14,353 nt of DNA from Sediminicultor sp035648055 (GCA_035648055.1 DASRMF010000064.1:1-14353); one strand, 5' to 3'. Positions 7,557 through 14,023 are shown, counted from the first letter of the stretch. Numbers and translations are program-made. The notes: generated by a model from the sequence alone, not told the origin.

Positions 7557-7868
7557 TTAAATCTTTATCTTTTCAATTAAAATTTCGGTATAAGGCTGTC
7601 TGTGTCCAGTCTTTTTGCGATATTTTTTTTTGGATTTATATTTAAAAACTATAATCTTTTTAGCTTTATCCTGGTTTAGAACTTTACCAACAACCTTAGC
7701 TTTTTCTACCAAAGGTCGGCCAATAATATGTTCTCCGTCTTTGTCCACCATTAGCACTTGGTCAAATTCTACTTCGTTTCCCTTTTCCTGATCTAACTTT
7801 TCAACCCTGATAATGTCTCCTTCTTTTACCAGATACTGTTTCCCTCCAGTTGCGATAACAGCTTGCAT
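7557..7868 (-). CDS. rplU: 50S ribosomal protein L21 (bL21)
   Basis: The 103-residue product matches bL21: MQAVIATGGKQYLVKEGDIIRVEKL at the start, a central VLMVDKDG ... IGRPLVEKAKVVGKVL, and the basic KYKSKKKYRKKTGHRQPYTEILIEKI tail that binds 23S rRNA. I chose the ATG at 7866-7868 because AGGAGG lies 10 bases upstream. An in-frame TTG at 7875-7877 would add three residues but is only one base from the same AGGAGG, too close for initiation. It is the first gene after the promoter at 7976-8004 and is followed by rpmA. Confidence 0.97.
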   Translation of the reverse strand: MQAVIATGGKQYLVKEGDIIRVEKLDQEKGNEVEFDQVLMVDKDGEHIIGRPLVEKAKVVGKVLNQDKAKKIIVFKYKSKKKYRKKTGHRQPYTEILIEKIKI

Positions 7869-7911
7869 TTTTTGCAATCCTCCTTGCCTTATAAACTCGC
7901 CATGATTAGGC

Positions 7912-7934
7912 AGTAATCAGATAAGCCGATTACT
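7912..7934 (-). promoter_or_regulatory. Stem-loop in the rplU 5' leader
   Basis: AGTAATC (7912-7918) pairs perfectly with GATTACT (7928-7934) around a nine-base loop. It falls in the untranslated leader of about 100 bases between the predicted promoter and the rplU start. Leaders of ribosomal protein operons, including L21 leaders, often hold feedback sites; whether this one does is inference. Confidence 0.35.
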
Positions 7935-7975
7935 TTTAGACCCAACCTGTGCGGATATGAAACCGACGCTTATAA

Positions 7976-8004
7976 AATCTATCATATATTGATATGGTTG
8001 TCAA
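7976..8004 (-). promoter_or_regulatory. Sigma-70-type promoter for rplU-rpmA
   Basis: On the minus strand a perfect TTGACA (-35; plus-strand 7999-8004) is followed after 17 bp by TAGATT (-10; 7976-7981), four of six to consensus. Transcription should start near 7968, giving a leader of about 100 bases before rplU. Confidence 0.6.
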
Positions 8005-8026
8005 ATTTATTCGTATAAAATAAGAT

Positions 8027-8061
8027 AGTATCGAGTATCAAGTAAATAGTATATAGTGAAG
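8027..8061. repeat. Five-unit 7-bp array, AGT orientation
   Basis: AGT begins at 8027, 8034, 8041, 8048 and 8055. Bases 8041-8061 are the inverted copy of 8311-8331 (19 of 21 positions), so this array forms the outer arm of a nested inverted repeat around the REP-like element. Confidence 0.7.
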
Positions 8062-8120
8062 ACAAGAAAAACAATGAGAAAGAAGAAAGAAAATAGGAGA
8101 CAGAATAAAATACCGTGATA

Positions 8121-8148
8121 AGCAATGAGTAATTAGTGACAAGTTACG
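8121..8148. repeat. Four-unit 7-bp array, AGT orientation
   Basis: AGC/AGT begins at 8121, 8128, 8135 and 8142. Read on the minus strand, about 8115-8166 resembles 5680-5730 closely in word order, so it is a second, inverted copy of that longer module. Confidence 0.6.
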
Positions 8149-8173
8149 GGTACGTGTTTCAAGTTTAGAAAAA

Positions 8174-8291
8174 AGAAGTAGGGGCGTATTGCCATACGCC
8201 CTTTCTCTGTCATTCCCACGGAAATGGGAATCTATTCTTCTTTTTCTGCTATCTATTATCCCTGGGCACGATTCATCGTGCCCCTACTTCT
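8174..8291. mobile_element. MITE/BIME-like element of three hairpins with 11-bp inverted ends and GTAG boundaries
   Basis: The ends 8174-8184 and 8281-8291 are perfect 11-bp inverted repeats (AGAAGTAGGGG / CCCCTACTTCT). Inside are three hairpins: GGGCGTAT-ATACGCCC (8182-8201), ATTCCC-N8-GGGAAT (8212-8231) and GGGCACGA-TCGTGCCC (8264-8283). The outer two each carry GTAG on their 5' side, on opposite strands (8178-8181 plus; CTAC 8284-8287). This is the paired arrangement of REP sequences in a BIME. There is no coding capacity, so any mobility would need an enzyme encoded elsewhere. Confidence 0.6.
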
Positions 8292-8314
8292 GAATTCTTT
8301 CTCTTCCTTTCTTC

Positions 8315-8342
8315 GCTATATACTATATACTAAATACTAATT
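8315..8342. repeat. Four-unit 7-bp array next to the rng stop codon
   Basis: GCT/ACT begins at 8315, 8322, 8329 and 8336, ending four bases from the stop codon of rng. It is the opposite-sense partner of 8027-8061. Confidence 0.7.
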
Positions 8343-8345
8343 TAA

Positions 8346-9869
8346 TTATTTAAACATTTGCTTAATTTTCTTTATCTCTTTTAGTCTGCCGACAGCTACT
8401 ACATCTATCCTCTCTATGTGAATATTTTTTGAAGATTTGATATAGATAGTTTTTCTTCCTTTTTTCTCTAATTGTTTAATCAACAACATCTTTGCCCCGG
8501 ATAAATTTTCTTCTACTTTGGGATGTACTGCTAATAGAACCGCTTCCGCTCTTGAAGTATTACACAACTCTTGCAACTTATGTAAAACCATATTGCTTAC
8601 AGTTTCGGCAGACAAAACCCGGCCCGTTCCGGAACAATAAGGGCAAGTGGTCCTTAACATGTTTTCCAAATCTCTCCTGGATCTCTTTCGAGTAAGTTCA
8701 ACCAGACCTAATTCAGTATTTTGGACAATATTTGATTTGGTTTTATCTTTTTTAAAACTTTCTCCCAATTTATTTACTACCTTTTCTATATCTTCCTGAT
8801 TATCCATGTCGATAAAATCGATTATGATAATCCCTCCGATATCCCGTAACCTTAACTGAAGTCCTATCTCCTCAGCTGCCTGTAAATTAGTTTTCAAAAT
8901 GGTTTTTCTCATATCTTTTTTACCAACAAATTTACCGGTGTTTACATCGATTACCGTTAAGGCCTCCGCCTGGTCAAAAACTAAATATCCTCCGCATTTA
9001 ATCCATATCTTTTTTTGTAGAGCTTTGTTTATTTCTTTTTCAACATTATATTCCTCAAATATGGGCTTTTCTTTTGCGTAAAGAGATACCCTGGGCTCTA
9101 ATTCCGATAAAGATAAGGTCTTTAAAAACCTTAGCATATTTTTATATTCATCTTTAGAATTTATTACAATTTCTTCTACTTCTTCGGTAAGCAGATCTCG
9201 GATAATCCGGTAAGTTAGAGTCAGGTCTTCATGTAATAACATGGGAGCCTTGGCTTTATTTTCTCTTTTTTTAATCTTATTCCATAATCTGGTTAAAAAA
9301 TCCAGATCAGGCAAAAAATCCTCCACATCTTTCCCCCAGGCAACAGTTCGAATAATCAATCCTGTATTCTTGGGTTTTATTTTTTGAACGATTTTTTTTA
9401 ACCTATCTCTTTCTTTTTCTTCTTCAATCCGGTGTGAAATACCCAGATTTGTGCTATCGGGCATTAAAACTAAAAATCTGCCCGGAAGACTAATGTTGGT
9501 AGTAACCCGTGCTCCTTTAGGGGGTATGGCTTCTTTTACAACTTGCACCATTATCTCCTGGCCAACTTTAATTTTATCCAAACTAGCTTTGGAGGTAGAA
9601 TTAAAATCGGTTTTTATAGCTGCTTCTTCATCTTTATTCTGATCATCCGTAACTTTATCAATATGCAAAAAAGCGTTTTTCTCAATTCCAATATCTACAA
9701 ATGCTGCCTCTATTCCAGGTAAAACATTGGTTACTTTACCTTTATATATATTGCCTACAATCTTATCATCTTCAATTCTCTCAATGTGGATTTCTACCAA
9801 TCGGCCAGCCTCGATTACGGCCACCCTCTCTTCGGTTAACCCCATATCAATAATTACTCTTTTATTCAT
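8346..9869 (-). CDS. rng: Ribonuclease G/E family endoribonuclease
   Basis: The 507-residue protein is of RNase G length and lacks the long RNase E scaffold tail. An S1-like RNA-binding domain lies at about 35-125 (GNIYKGKVTNVLPGIEAAFVDIG at 39-61). The catalytic DNase I-like region has the two metal-binding aspartates: Asp308 in VIDVNTGKFVG and Asp351 in IIIIDFIDM. The zinc-link motif CPYCSGTG supplies Cys409 and Cys412, which join subunits in the family. It cleaves AU-rich single-stranded RNA, acting in rRNA 5' maturation and mRNA decay, at the inner membrane or in the cytoplasm. The ATG has AGGAG about 8 bases upstream. Position between DUF2344 and rplU is the common bacterial order. The surrounding gaps are AU-rich heptamer repeats, which are plausible but unproven cleavage zones. 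Confidence 0.96.
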   Translation of the reverse strand: MNKRVIIDMGLTEERVAVIEAGRLVEIHIERIEDDKIVGNIYKGKVTNVLPGIEAAFVDIGIEKNAFLHIDKVTDDQNKDEEAAIKTDFNSTSKASLDKIKVGQEIMVQVVKEAIPPKGARVTTNISLPGRFLVLMPDSTNLGISHRIEEEKERDRLKKIVQKIKPKNTGLIIRTVAWGKDVEDFLPDLDFLTRLWNKIKKRENKAKAPMLLHEDLTLTYRIIRDLLTEEVEEIVINSKDEYKNMLRFLKTLSLSELEPRVSLYAKEKPIFEEYNVEKEINKALQKKIWIKCGGYLVFDQAEALTVIDVNTGKFVGKKDMRKTILKTNLQAAEEIGLQLRLRDIGGIIIIDFIDMDNQEDIEKVVNKLGESFKKDKTKSNIVQNTELGLVELTRKRSRRDLENMLRTTCPYCSGTGRVLSAETVSNMVLHKLQELCNTSRAEAVLLAVHPKVEENLSGAKMLLIKQLEKKGRKTIYIKSSKNIHIERIDVVAVGRLKEIKKIKQMFK

Positions 9870-9904
9870 TAAAAAACTCCTGTCTTTAGTTTAAATGTTT
9901 AATT

Positions 9905-9943
9905 AGTCTACCAGTCTTCCAGTCAATCTAGTCCTTAGTATTA
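9905..9943. repeat. Short array of AGT-led units upstream of rng
   Basis: AGT begins at 9905, 9913, 9921, 9930 and 9937, giving steps of 8, 8, 9 and 7 bases. The first units read AGTCTACC and AGTCTTCC. The array starts 35 bp upstream of the rng start and seems to be a transition from octamer to heptamer spacing. Confidence 0.5.
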
Positions 9944-9976
9944 AAAATTTAAAACTTTTTATATAGTTTTGATGTC

Positions 9977-10078
9977 GCTAATTACTCATTACTATATCTT
10001 ATTCTGGCTCCTGACTTCTGGATTCCTAGTTCCCTCTTTCTTAACTCTATACTATATACTCGATACTAAATACTAAAT
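9977..10078. repeat. ACT-phase 7-bp arrays in the DUF2344-rng gap
   Basis: GCT/ACT begins at 9977, 9984 and 9991, and ACT again at 10044, 10051, 10058, 10065 and 10072, five units in perfect phase with ACTAAAT twice at the end. The stretch between them is CT-rich and loosely in the same period. No coding frame or promoter is apparent in this gap. Confidence 0.7.
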
Positions 10079-10143
10079 TTTGTCCCTATACATTTTACTC
10101 TAAATAATCTCATTAGTAAAGATAAGAAATTCGAACTTAGTAT

Positions 10144-10863
10144 TTAAATAACCTCTTCGCCTTTTACATATAAGCCATCACGGCATATCCGTATAATTTT
10201 AAAGTTATTTGTAAAATTGGAAATCCAGGCTTTTGCCACATATCGGGGATTTAAATTTCCCTGCTGGCTTATCCTTATCCCCAAGCTAAGCTTTAAAATC
10301 GGGCTTTCAAATTTCTGTACCTTTATATCTAAAATCGAAGACTTTATATCAACCCTTTTAATTCCATTTTTAGTCTGCTTCTCTACAATAACTTCATCCA
10401 AATTTAAAAATCTTTTATTATTTTTCTCTATCTCTTGCTGCAGCTTTTTTAACTTATCTTCCTGATTTTTATCTGCTGAATCTAGCAGTTCTTCCTTTAC
10501 TTTCAGGGTGATAATATAAGAAGCTTTATCAATTATTTTGACTAAAGAACCGGTAGAAGGAGGGATTATTTTAGCTCGTAATATCTTCAACCCCTGAGGT
10601 AAGACCCGATTTAACTTTTCTACTAACTCTTCTGTTTTTATCTCTTCTTTCAACCGAATATCTAAATATTCAGATGTGCTGCTTATTCCTAAAGGTAAAG
10701 GAGGGCCGAAAGATATTCTAAACCGGGGATTAAAACCTTCGGATTTAACCACAGGAATATCCGCTCTTCTTAGGATGCGGGTAAAAACCTGGGCCAGATT
10801 TAAATGGGAAATATATTTAATTGGTCCTTCTTTACAATATTTAACTCTGACTAATTCTTCCAA
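10144..10863 (-). CDS. DUF2344 / TIGR03936 radical SAM-associated protein
   Basis: This protein belongs to the DUF2344 family, recognised by the N-terminal run VRVKYCKEGPIKYISHLNLAQVFTRILRRADIPV followed by SEGFNPRFRISFGPPLPLGISSTSEYLDI. Family members are found fused to, or next to, the TIGR03960-type radical SAM protein, as here, where it follows that gene by about 140 bp. Its biochemical role is not established; an RNA-related function has only been suggested by neighbourhood with RNase G and ribosomal protein genes. I chose the TTG at 10861-10863 (239 residues) because AAGGAG lies about 10 bases upstream and the product then starts where the family does. An ATG at 10888-10890 would add nine residues (MKYKRRVFY) but has only a weak ribosome-binding site. 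Confidence 0.88.
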   Translation of the reverse strand: MEELVRVKYCKEGPIKYISHLNLAQVFTRILRRADIPVVKSEGFNPRFRISFGPPLPLGISSTSEYLDIRLKEEIKTEELVEKLNRVLPQGLKILRAKIIPPSTGSLVKIIDKASYIITLKVKEELLDSADKNQEDKLKKLQQEIEKNNKRFLNLDEVIVEKQTKNGIKRVDIKSSILDIKVQKFESPILKLSLGIRISQQGNLNPRYVAKAWISNFTNNFKIIRICRDGLYVKGEEVI

Positions 10864-10908
10864 ATAAAAAACTCTCCTTTTGTATTTCATCTATCTCTTT
10901 GTATTTTT

Positions 10909-10932
10909 AACTAGCTAACCAGGTAACTTAAT
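10909..10932. repeat. Possible 8-bp array upstream of DUF2344 gene
   Basis: AACTAGCT, AACCAGGT and AACTTAAT begin at 10909, 10917 and 10925. The AAC anchor at 8-base spacing resembles the octamers before other genes, but the units are much more diverged. Confidence 0.3.
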
Positions 10933-10974
10933 CAATAATCTAATCAAGTAGCTTGCGTGCATCTTGTATTTAAT

Positions 10975-11002
10975 ACTAACGACTATTCACTAACGACTAA
11001 GT
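10975..11002. repeat. Four-unit 7-bp array abutting the radical SAM gene's stop
   Basis: ACT begins at 10975, 10982, 10989 and 10996, and the last unit touches the stop codon at 11002-11004. Bases 10982-11000 are identical to 674-692 (19 of 19), linking two gaps ten kilobases apart. Confidence 0.75.
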
Positions 11003-12813
11003 TAACACACTCCACACCCTGTACAATTCTCAAAGCGGCAATCGGGAGTTGTTTCTCCTCTCAACGCCTTCTCTTTCTCCTCAAGCAGATATTCCTTTTT
11101 AACTCCACAGGAGATATGGTCCCAGGGTAGAACCTCATCTTTTTCCCTCACTCTGTTAGCATAAAATTCCATATCAAGCCCGCAATCATTAAAAGCCTTC
11201 TGCCAGGCTTCAAAATTAAACTGTTCTCCCCAGGCATCAAATTTACATCCCAGATGATGAGCTCTCTCTAATACTTCGCCTAATCTTCTATCTCCTCGGG
11301 CAAAAACTGCTTCCAGATAACTGCAGTCAATATCCGGGTAACTAAAGGAAACATTTCTCCAATTTAATTTATTCTTCAAATATCTTATTTTTTTAAATAA
11401 GGACTCTCTCTCCTCCTGAGCCTCCCATTGAAAAGGCGTATGAGGTTTGGGCACAAAAGCAGACACGCTAACATTTATATTGACCTTTCTTCCGGTTATT
11501 TCTCTCCCCATACGGTCAACTTTACTAATCAGTCTCACTATACCTTCCACATCTTCTTCGGTTTCGGTGGGCAGGCCAACCATAAAATAAAGCTTTATCT
11601 TCCTCCACCCTTTCTCAAAAGCTGCTCTTATTGAAGAATACAAGTCCTCTTCCTGAACATTCTTATTTATCACATCCCTTAACCTTTGAGTTCCTACCTC
11701 CGGGGCAAGGGTGAGACCGGCCTTCCTTACTCTCTGGACCTGCTGGGCTAAAGCGACAGAAAAAGAATCTATCCTTAAGGAAGGGAGGGAAACCCCTACC
11801 CCTTTTTTCTCAAATCGGTCTACCAATTTAGTAATTAAACTTTCTATTTCACTATAATCACTTGAACTTAAAGAGGACAAAGATATCTCCTCGTACCCGG
11901 TATGGGCAAGAATTTCATCAGCCAATCCAATTAAAGTATCGACCGATTTTTCCCTTACCGGGCGGTAAATCATCCCTGCCTGACAAAAGCGGCATCCCCG
12001 GGTACACCCCCGAAAAATTTCCAGAGTAATTCTATCGTGAACTACATCTATATTGGGAACAATGGGAAAAAGAGGATATGCTACTTTATCAAAATCAGAA
12101 ATAATCTGCTTTTTAATTACTGAATAATAGGTTTCTTTTTTAGGATTAACCGATTTAACCCTTCCGTCTTTAAAATAATTTACCTCATAAAAAGATGGAA
12201 CATAAATACCTTTTATGTGTGCTAATTCTTCTAAAAGTTTAGCTCTGCTCTGTTTTTTACCTTTCCATTTTTTATAAACTTCTATAATTTCACCGACAAT
12301 CTCTTCCCCTTCTCCGATCACAAATAAATCGAAAAAAGCTGATAATGGTTCGGCGTTAAAAGTCCCCGGTCCGCCGGCAATAACCAGAGGGTTATCTTCT
12401 TTTCTCTCTTCCGACCTTAAAGGTATATGCCCAAGTTCGAGAAGATTTAGAATATTGGAATAGCACAATTCATGTTGAATGGTAAAGCCAACTATATCAA
12501 AAGAATTCAAAGGCCTGTAAGTCTCCAAAGAAAAAACGGGCATCTGTCTTTCTCTCAACAGCTTTTCCATATCCACCGCCGGTGAAAAAACTCGCTCGGC
12601 CAGAGCATCGTCTCTCTTGTTTATAATCTCATACAGAATTTTAAATCCCAGATAACTCATCCCAATCTCGTATAAATCGGGGAAGATTAAGGCTATTTTA
12701 ACTGCGAATGCATCTTCTTTTTTTACTGTCTCATTAAATTCTTTACCGGTATATCTCCCCGGTTTTTGCACTTTATCTAACAACTCTTCAAATAATATTT
12801 TTTTAATATCCAA
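11002..12813 (-). CDS. TIGR03960-type radical SAM protein with B12-binding-like N-terminus
   Basis: The product (603 residues from the chosen start) has a family N-terminus (LLDKVQKPGRYTGKEFN), a Rossmann-like region resembling cobalamin-binding domains (FPDLYEIGMSYLGFKILYEII ... GGPGTFNAEPLS), and a radical SAM core with the cluster-binding CxxxCxxC as GCTRGCRFCQAG (Cys270, 274, 277). A C-terminal cysteine group DCRFENCTGCGVC (Cys592, 597, 600, 603) could hold a second metal site. Family substrate is unknown. The TTG at 12811-12813 has AAGGAG about 9 bases upstream and gives the usual N-terminus. A GTG at 12847-12849 would add 12 residues and overlap the rodA stop by 7 bases but has no clear ribosome-binding site. 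The DUF2344 partner is the next gene downstream. Confidence 0.92.
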   Translation of the reverse strand: MDIKKILFEELLDKVQKPGRYTGKEFNETVKKEDAFAVKIALIFPDLYEIGMSYLGFKILYEIINKRDDALAERVFSPAVDMEKLLRERQMPVFSLETYRPLNSFDIVGFTIQHELCYSNILNLLELGHIPLRSEERKEDNPLVIAGGPGTFNAEPLSAFFDLFVIGEGEEIVGEIIEVYKKWKGKKQSRAKLLEELAHIKGIYVPSFYEVNYFKDGRVKSVNPKKETYYSVIKKQIISDFDKVAYPLFPIVPNIDVVHDRITLEIFRGCTRGCRFCQAGMIYRPVREKSVDTLIGLADEILAHTGYEEISLSSLSSSDYSEIESLITKLVDRFEKKGVGVSLPSLRIDSFSVALAQQVQRVRKAGLTLAPEVGTQRLRDVINKNVQEEDLYSSIRAAFEKGWRKIKLYFMVGLPTETEEDVEGIVRLISKVDRMGREITGRKVNINVSVSAFVPKPHTPFQWEAQEERESLFKKIRYLKNKLNWRNVSFSYPDIDCSYLEAVFARGDRRLGEVLERAHHLGCKFDAWGEQFNFEAWQKAFNDCGLDMEFYANRVREKDEVLPWDHISCGVKKEYLLEEKEKALRGETTPDCRFENCTGCGVC

Positions 12814-12842
12814 AATTTTCTTCTCCTTGACGGGCAATTGTT

Positions 12843-13952
12843 TTACCACTTTATCTTATGCAATTGCACATTTAGCAATATCCCTATCACCATTAAATTA
12901 GATATCATAAAACTTCCTCCGTAACTTAAAAAAGGCAAGGGCAATCCGGTAGCCGGCAGCATTCCCATAGCCATTCCAATATTCACTACTATATGGAAAA
13001 ATAAAAACGATACGGCACCGGCCGCCAATAAACTTCCTAATAAATCTCTGGCTTCTAAAGCAATTTTTATTCCCCGCCATAAAATAACAGCGTACAATCC
13101 TAATAATAAGATAGTTCCAACAAAGCCCAACTCTTCTCCTACTACAGAAAATATGAAATCAGTGTGTTGAGCAGGTAGAAAATTTAACTGACTCTGCAGG
13201 CCGCTAAAGATTCCATTCCCTAAAAAACCTCCCGAACCGATGGCAATCCTTGACTGAATAACATTATAGCCGCCCCCCAAAGGGTCCAGGTTAGGATTTA
13301 AAAATAATATTATTCTATTTTTCTGATAATCCCTCAAAAAGGTCCATAAAATCGGAACAGAAGACAAAGCCGCTAAAAAAGTGAAAACTAAATATTTTAT
13401 CTTAACCCCCGCAACAAACAACATTATAATAAGAATGGCTAAATATACTAAAGAAGTTCCCAAATCCGGCTGCATGAACACCAATAAAATCAACAACCCG
13501 GTATAAGCAAATGGCAGTAAATAATAGAAGAAATTATCAAACTTTTGTTTATTTTCAGATAAAAAATCCGCCAAAAAGGCAATTAAGGCAATTTTAGCAA
13601 ACTCGGAGGGCTGAAAATCAAAAGGTCCTATAGCCAGCCAGCGCCTTGCTCCATAAGTTGTTCTACCGGAAATTATGACCATTATCAGTAAAACTATAGC
13701 TCCAAAATAGAGAACTTTAGAATATCGTTCCAAGTTATGATAATCGATAAAAATTATTATAATTAATAATATGAATCCCAGCAATGCCCATAAAGATTGC
13801 CGCTTTACGAAAAAATAGGGGTCGCTTCCCACTGTGGCCGCTAAGCGTGTAGAACTGTATAATACTAAAAGCCCATAAAAACAGAGAAACACTACCGCAA
13901 AAAGTAGGGTATAATCTAAATTTTCAATTAATCTGTCTAATTTTTCTTTCAA
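12843..13952 (-). CDS. rodA: RodA, SEDS-family peptidoglycan glycosyltransferase
   Basis: The 369-residue protein has about ten membrane helices and the SEDS signatures: GARRWLAIGPFDFQPSEFAK (101-120), QPDLGTSLVYL (161-171), HTDFIFSVVGEELGF (263-277) with the essential aspartate Asp265, and LPATGLPLPFLSYGGS near the C-terminus. RodA polymerises lipid II glycan chains for side-wall elongation, working with PBP2, whose gene ends just upstream. The start is TTG at 13950-13952 with GGAGG seven bases upstream; no better ATG exists. Its stop overlaps the alternative GTG start of the radical SAM gene. Together with mrdA it shows that the cell elongates by the Rod system, so it is probably rod-shaped (inference). 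The gap to mrdA carries the hairpin at 13982-14022. Confidence 0.97.
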   Translation of the reverse strand: MKEKLDRLIENLDYTLLFAVVFLCFYGLLVLYSSTRLAATVGSDPYFFVKRQSLWALLGFILLIIIIFIDYHNLERYSKVLYFGAIVLLIMVIISGRTTYGARRWLAIGPFDFQPSEFAKIALIAFLADFLSENKQKFDNFFYYLLPFAYTGLLILLVFMQPDLGTSLVYLAILIIMLFVAGVKIKYLVFTFLAALSSVPILWTFLRDYQKNRIILFLNPNLDPLGGGYNVIQSRIAIGSGGFLGNGIFSGLQSQLNFLPAQHTDFIFSVVGEELGFVGTILLLGLYAVILWRGIKIALEARDLLGSLLAAGAVSFLFFHIVVNIGMAMGMLPATGLPLPFLSYGGSFMISNLMVIGILLNVQLHKIKW

Positions 13953-13981
13953 CTTCTATCCTCCAAATCAGCTACCGATAC

Positions 13982-14022
13982 AAAAGTTAACCAAAGGTGC
14001 CAGGCACCTTTGGTTAACTTTT
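13982..14022. repeat. 19-bp-stem GGTGCC palindrome between mrdA and rodA
   Basis: Bases 13982-14000 pair perfectly with 14004-14022 around a three-base loop. The core is GGTGCC-GGCACC. Seven T (14019-14025) follow on the plus strand, while on the coding minus strand only four T follow, so it may attenuate mrdA transcripts before rodA without being a classic terminator. It shares its GTGCC/GGCAC core with 7091-7107. Confidence 0.65.
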
Positions 14023-14023
14023 T

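Larger units (their letters stand above)
7878..8345. other. 468-bp repeat-rich gap between rng and rplU
   Basis: No gene is visible here. From rplU outward the gap holds its ribosome-binding site, the leader stem-loop and the promoter (to 8004). Then come AGT-phase heptamer arrays (8027-8061 and 8121-8148), a purine-rich tract (about 8060-8110), a compound palindromic element (8174-8291) and an ACT-phase heptamer array (8315-8342) reaching almost to the rng stop codon. Confidence 0.7.

Noticed and set aside
7869..7877. TTG start for rplU three codons upstream
   Set aside because: It is one base from the AGGAGG sequence, which is optimally placed for the ATG at 7868.
1376..11634. Several plus-strand open frames of 60-102 codons (for example 1376-1684, 6215-6502, 8492-8695, 10217-10465, 11428-11634)
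   Set aside because: All lie opposite conserved minus-strand genes and show no ribosome-binding site or family features.
12898..13080. Minus-strand 60-codon frame inside rodA, considered as a sign of frameshift
   Set aside because: The rodA frame is intact through its C-terminal signature and stop, so this is only an alternative frame.
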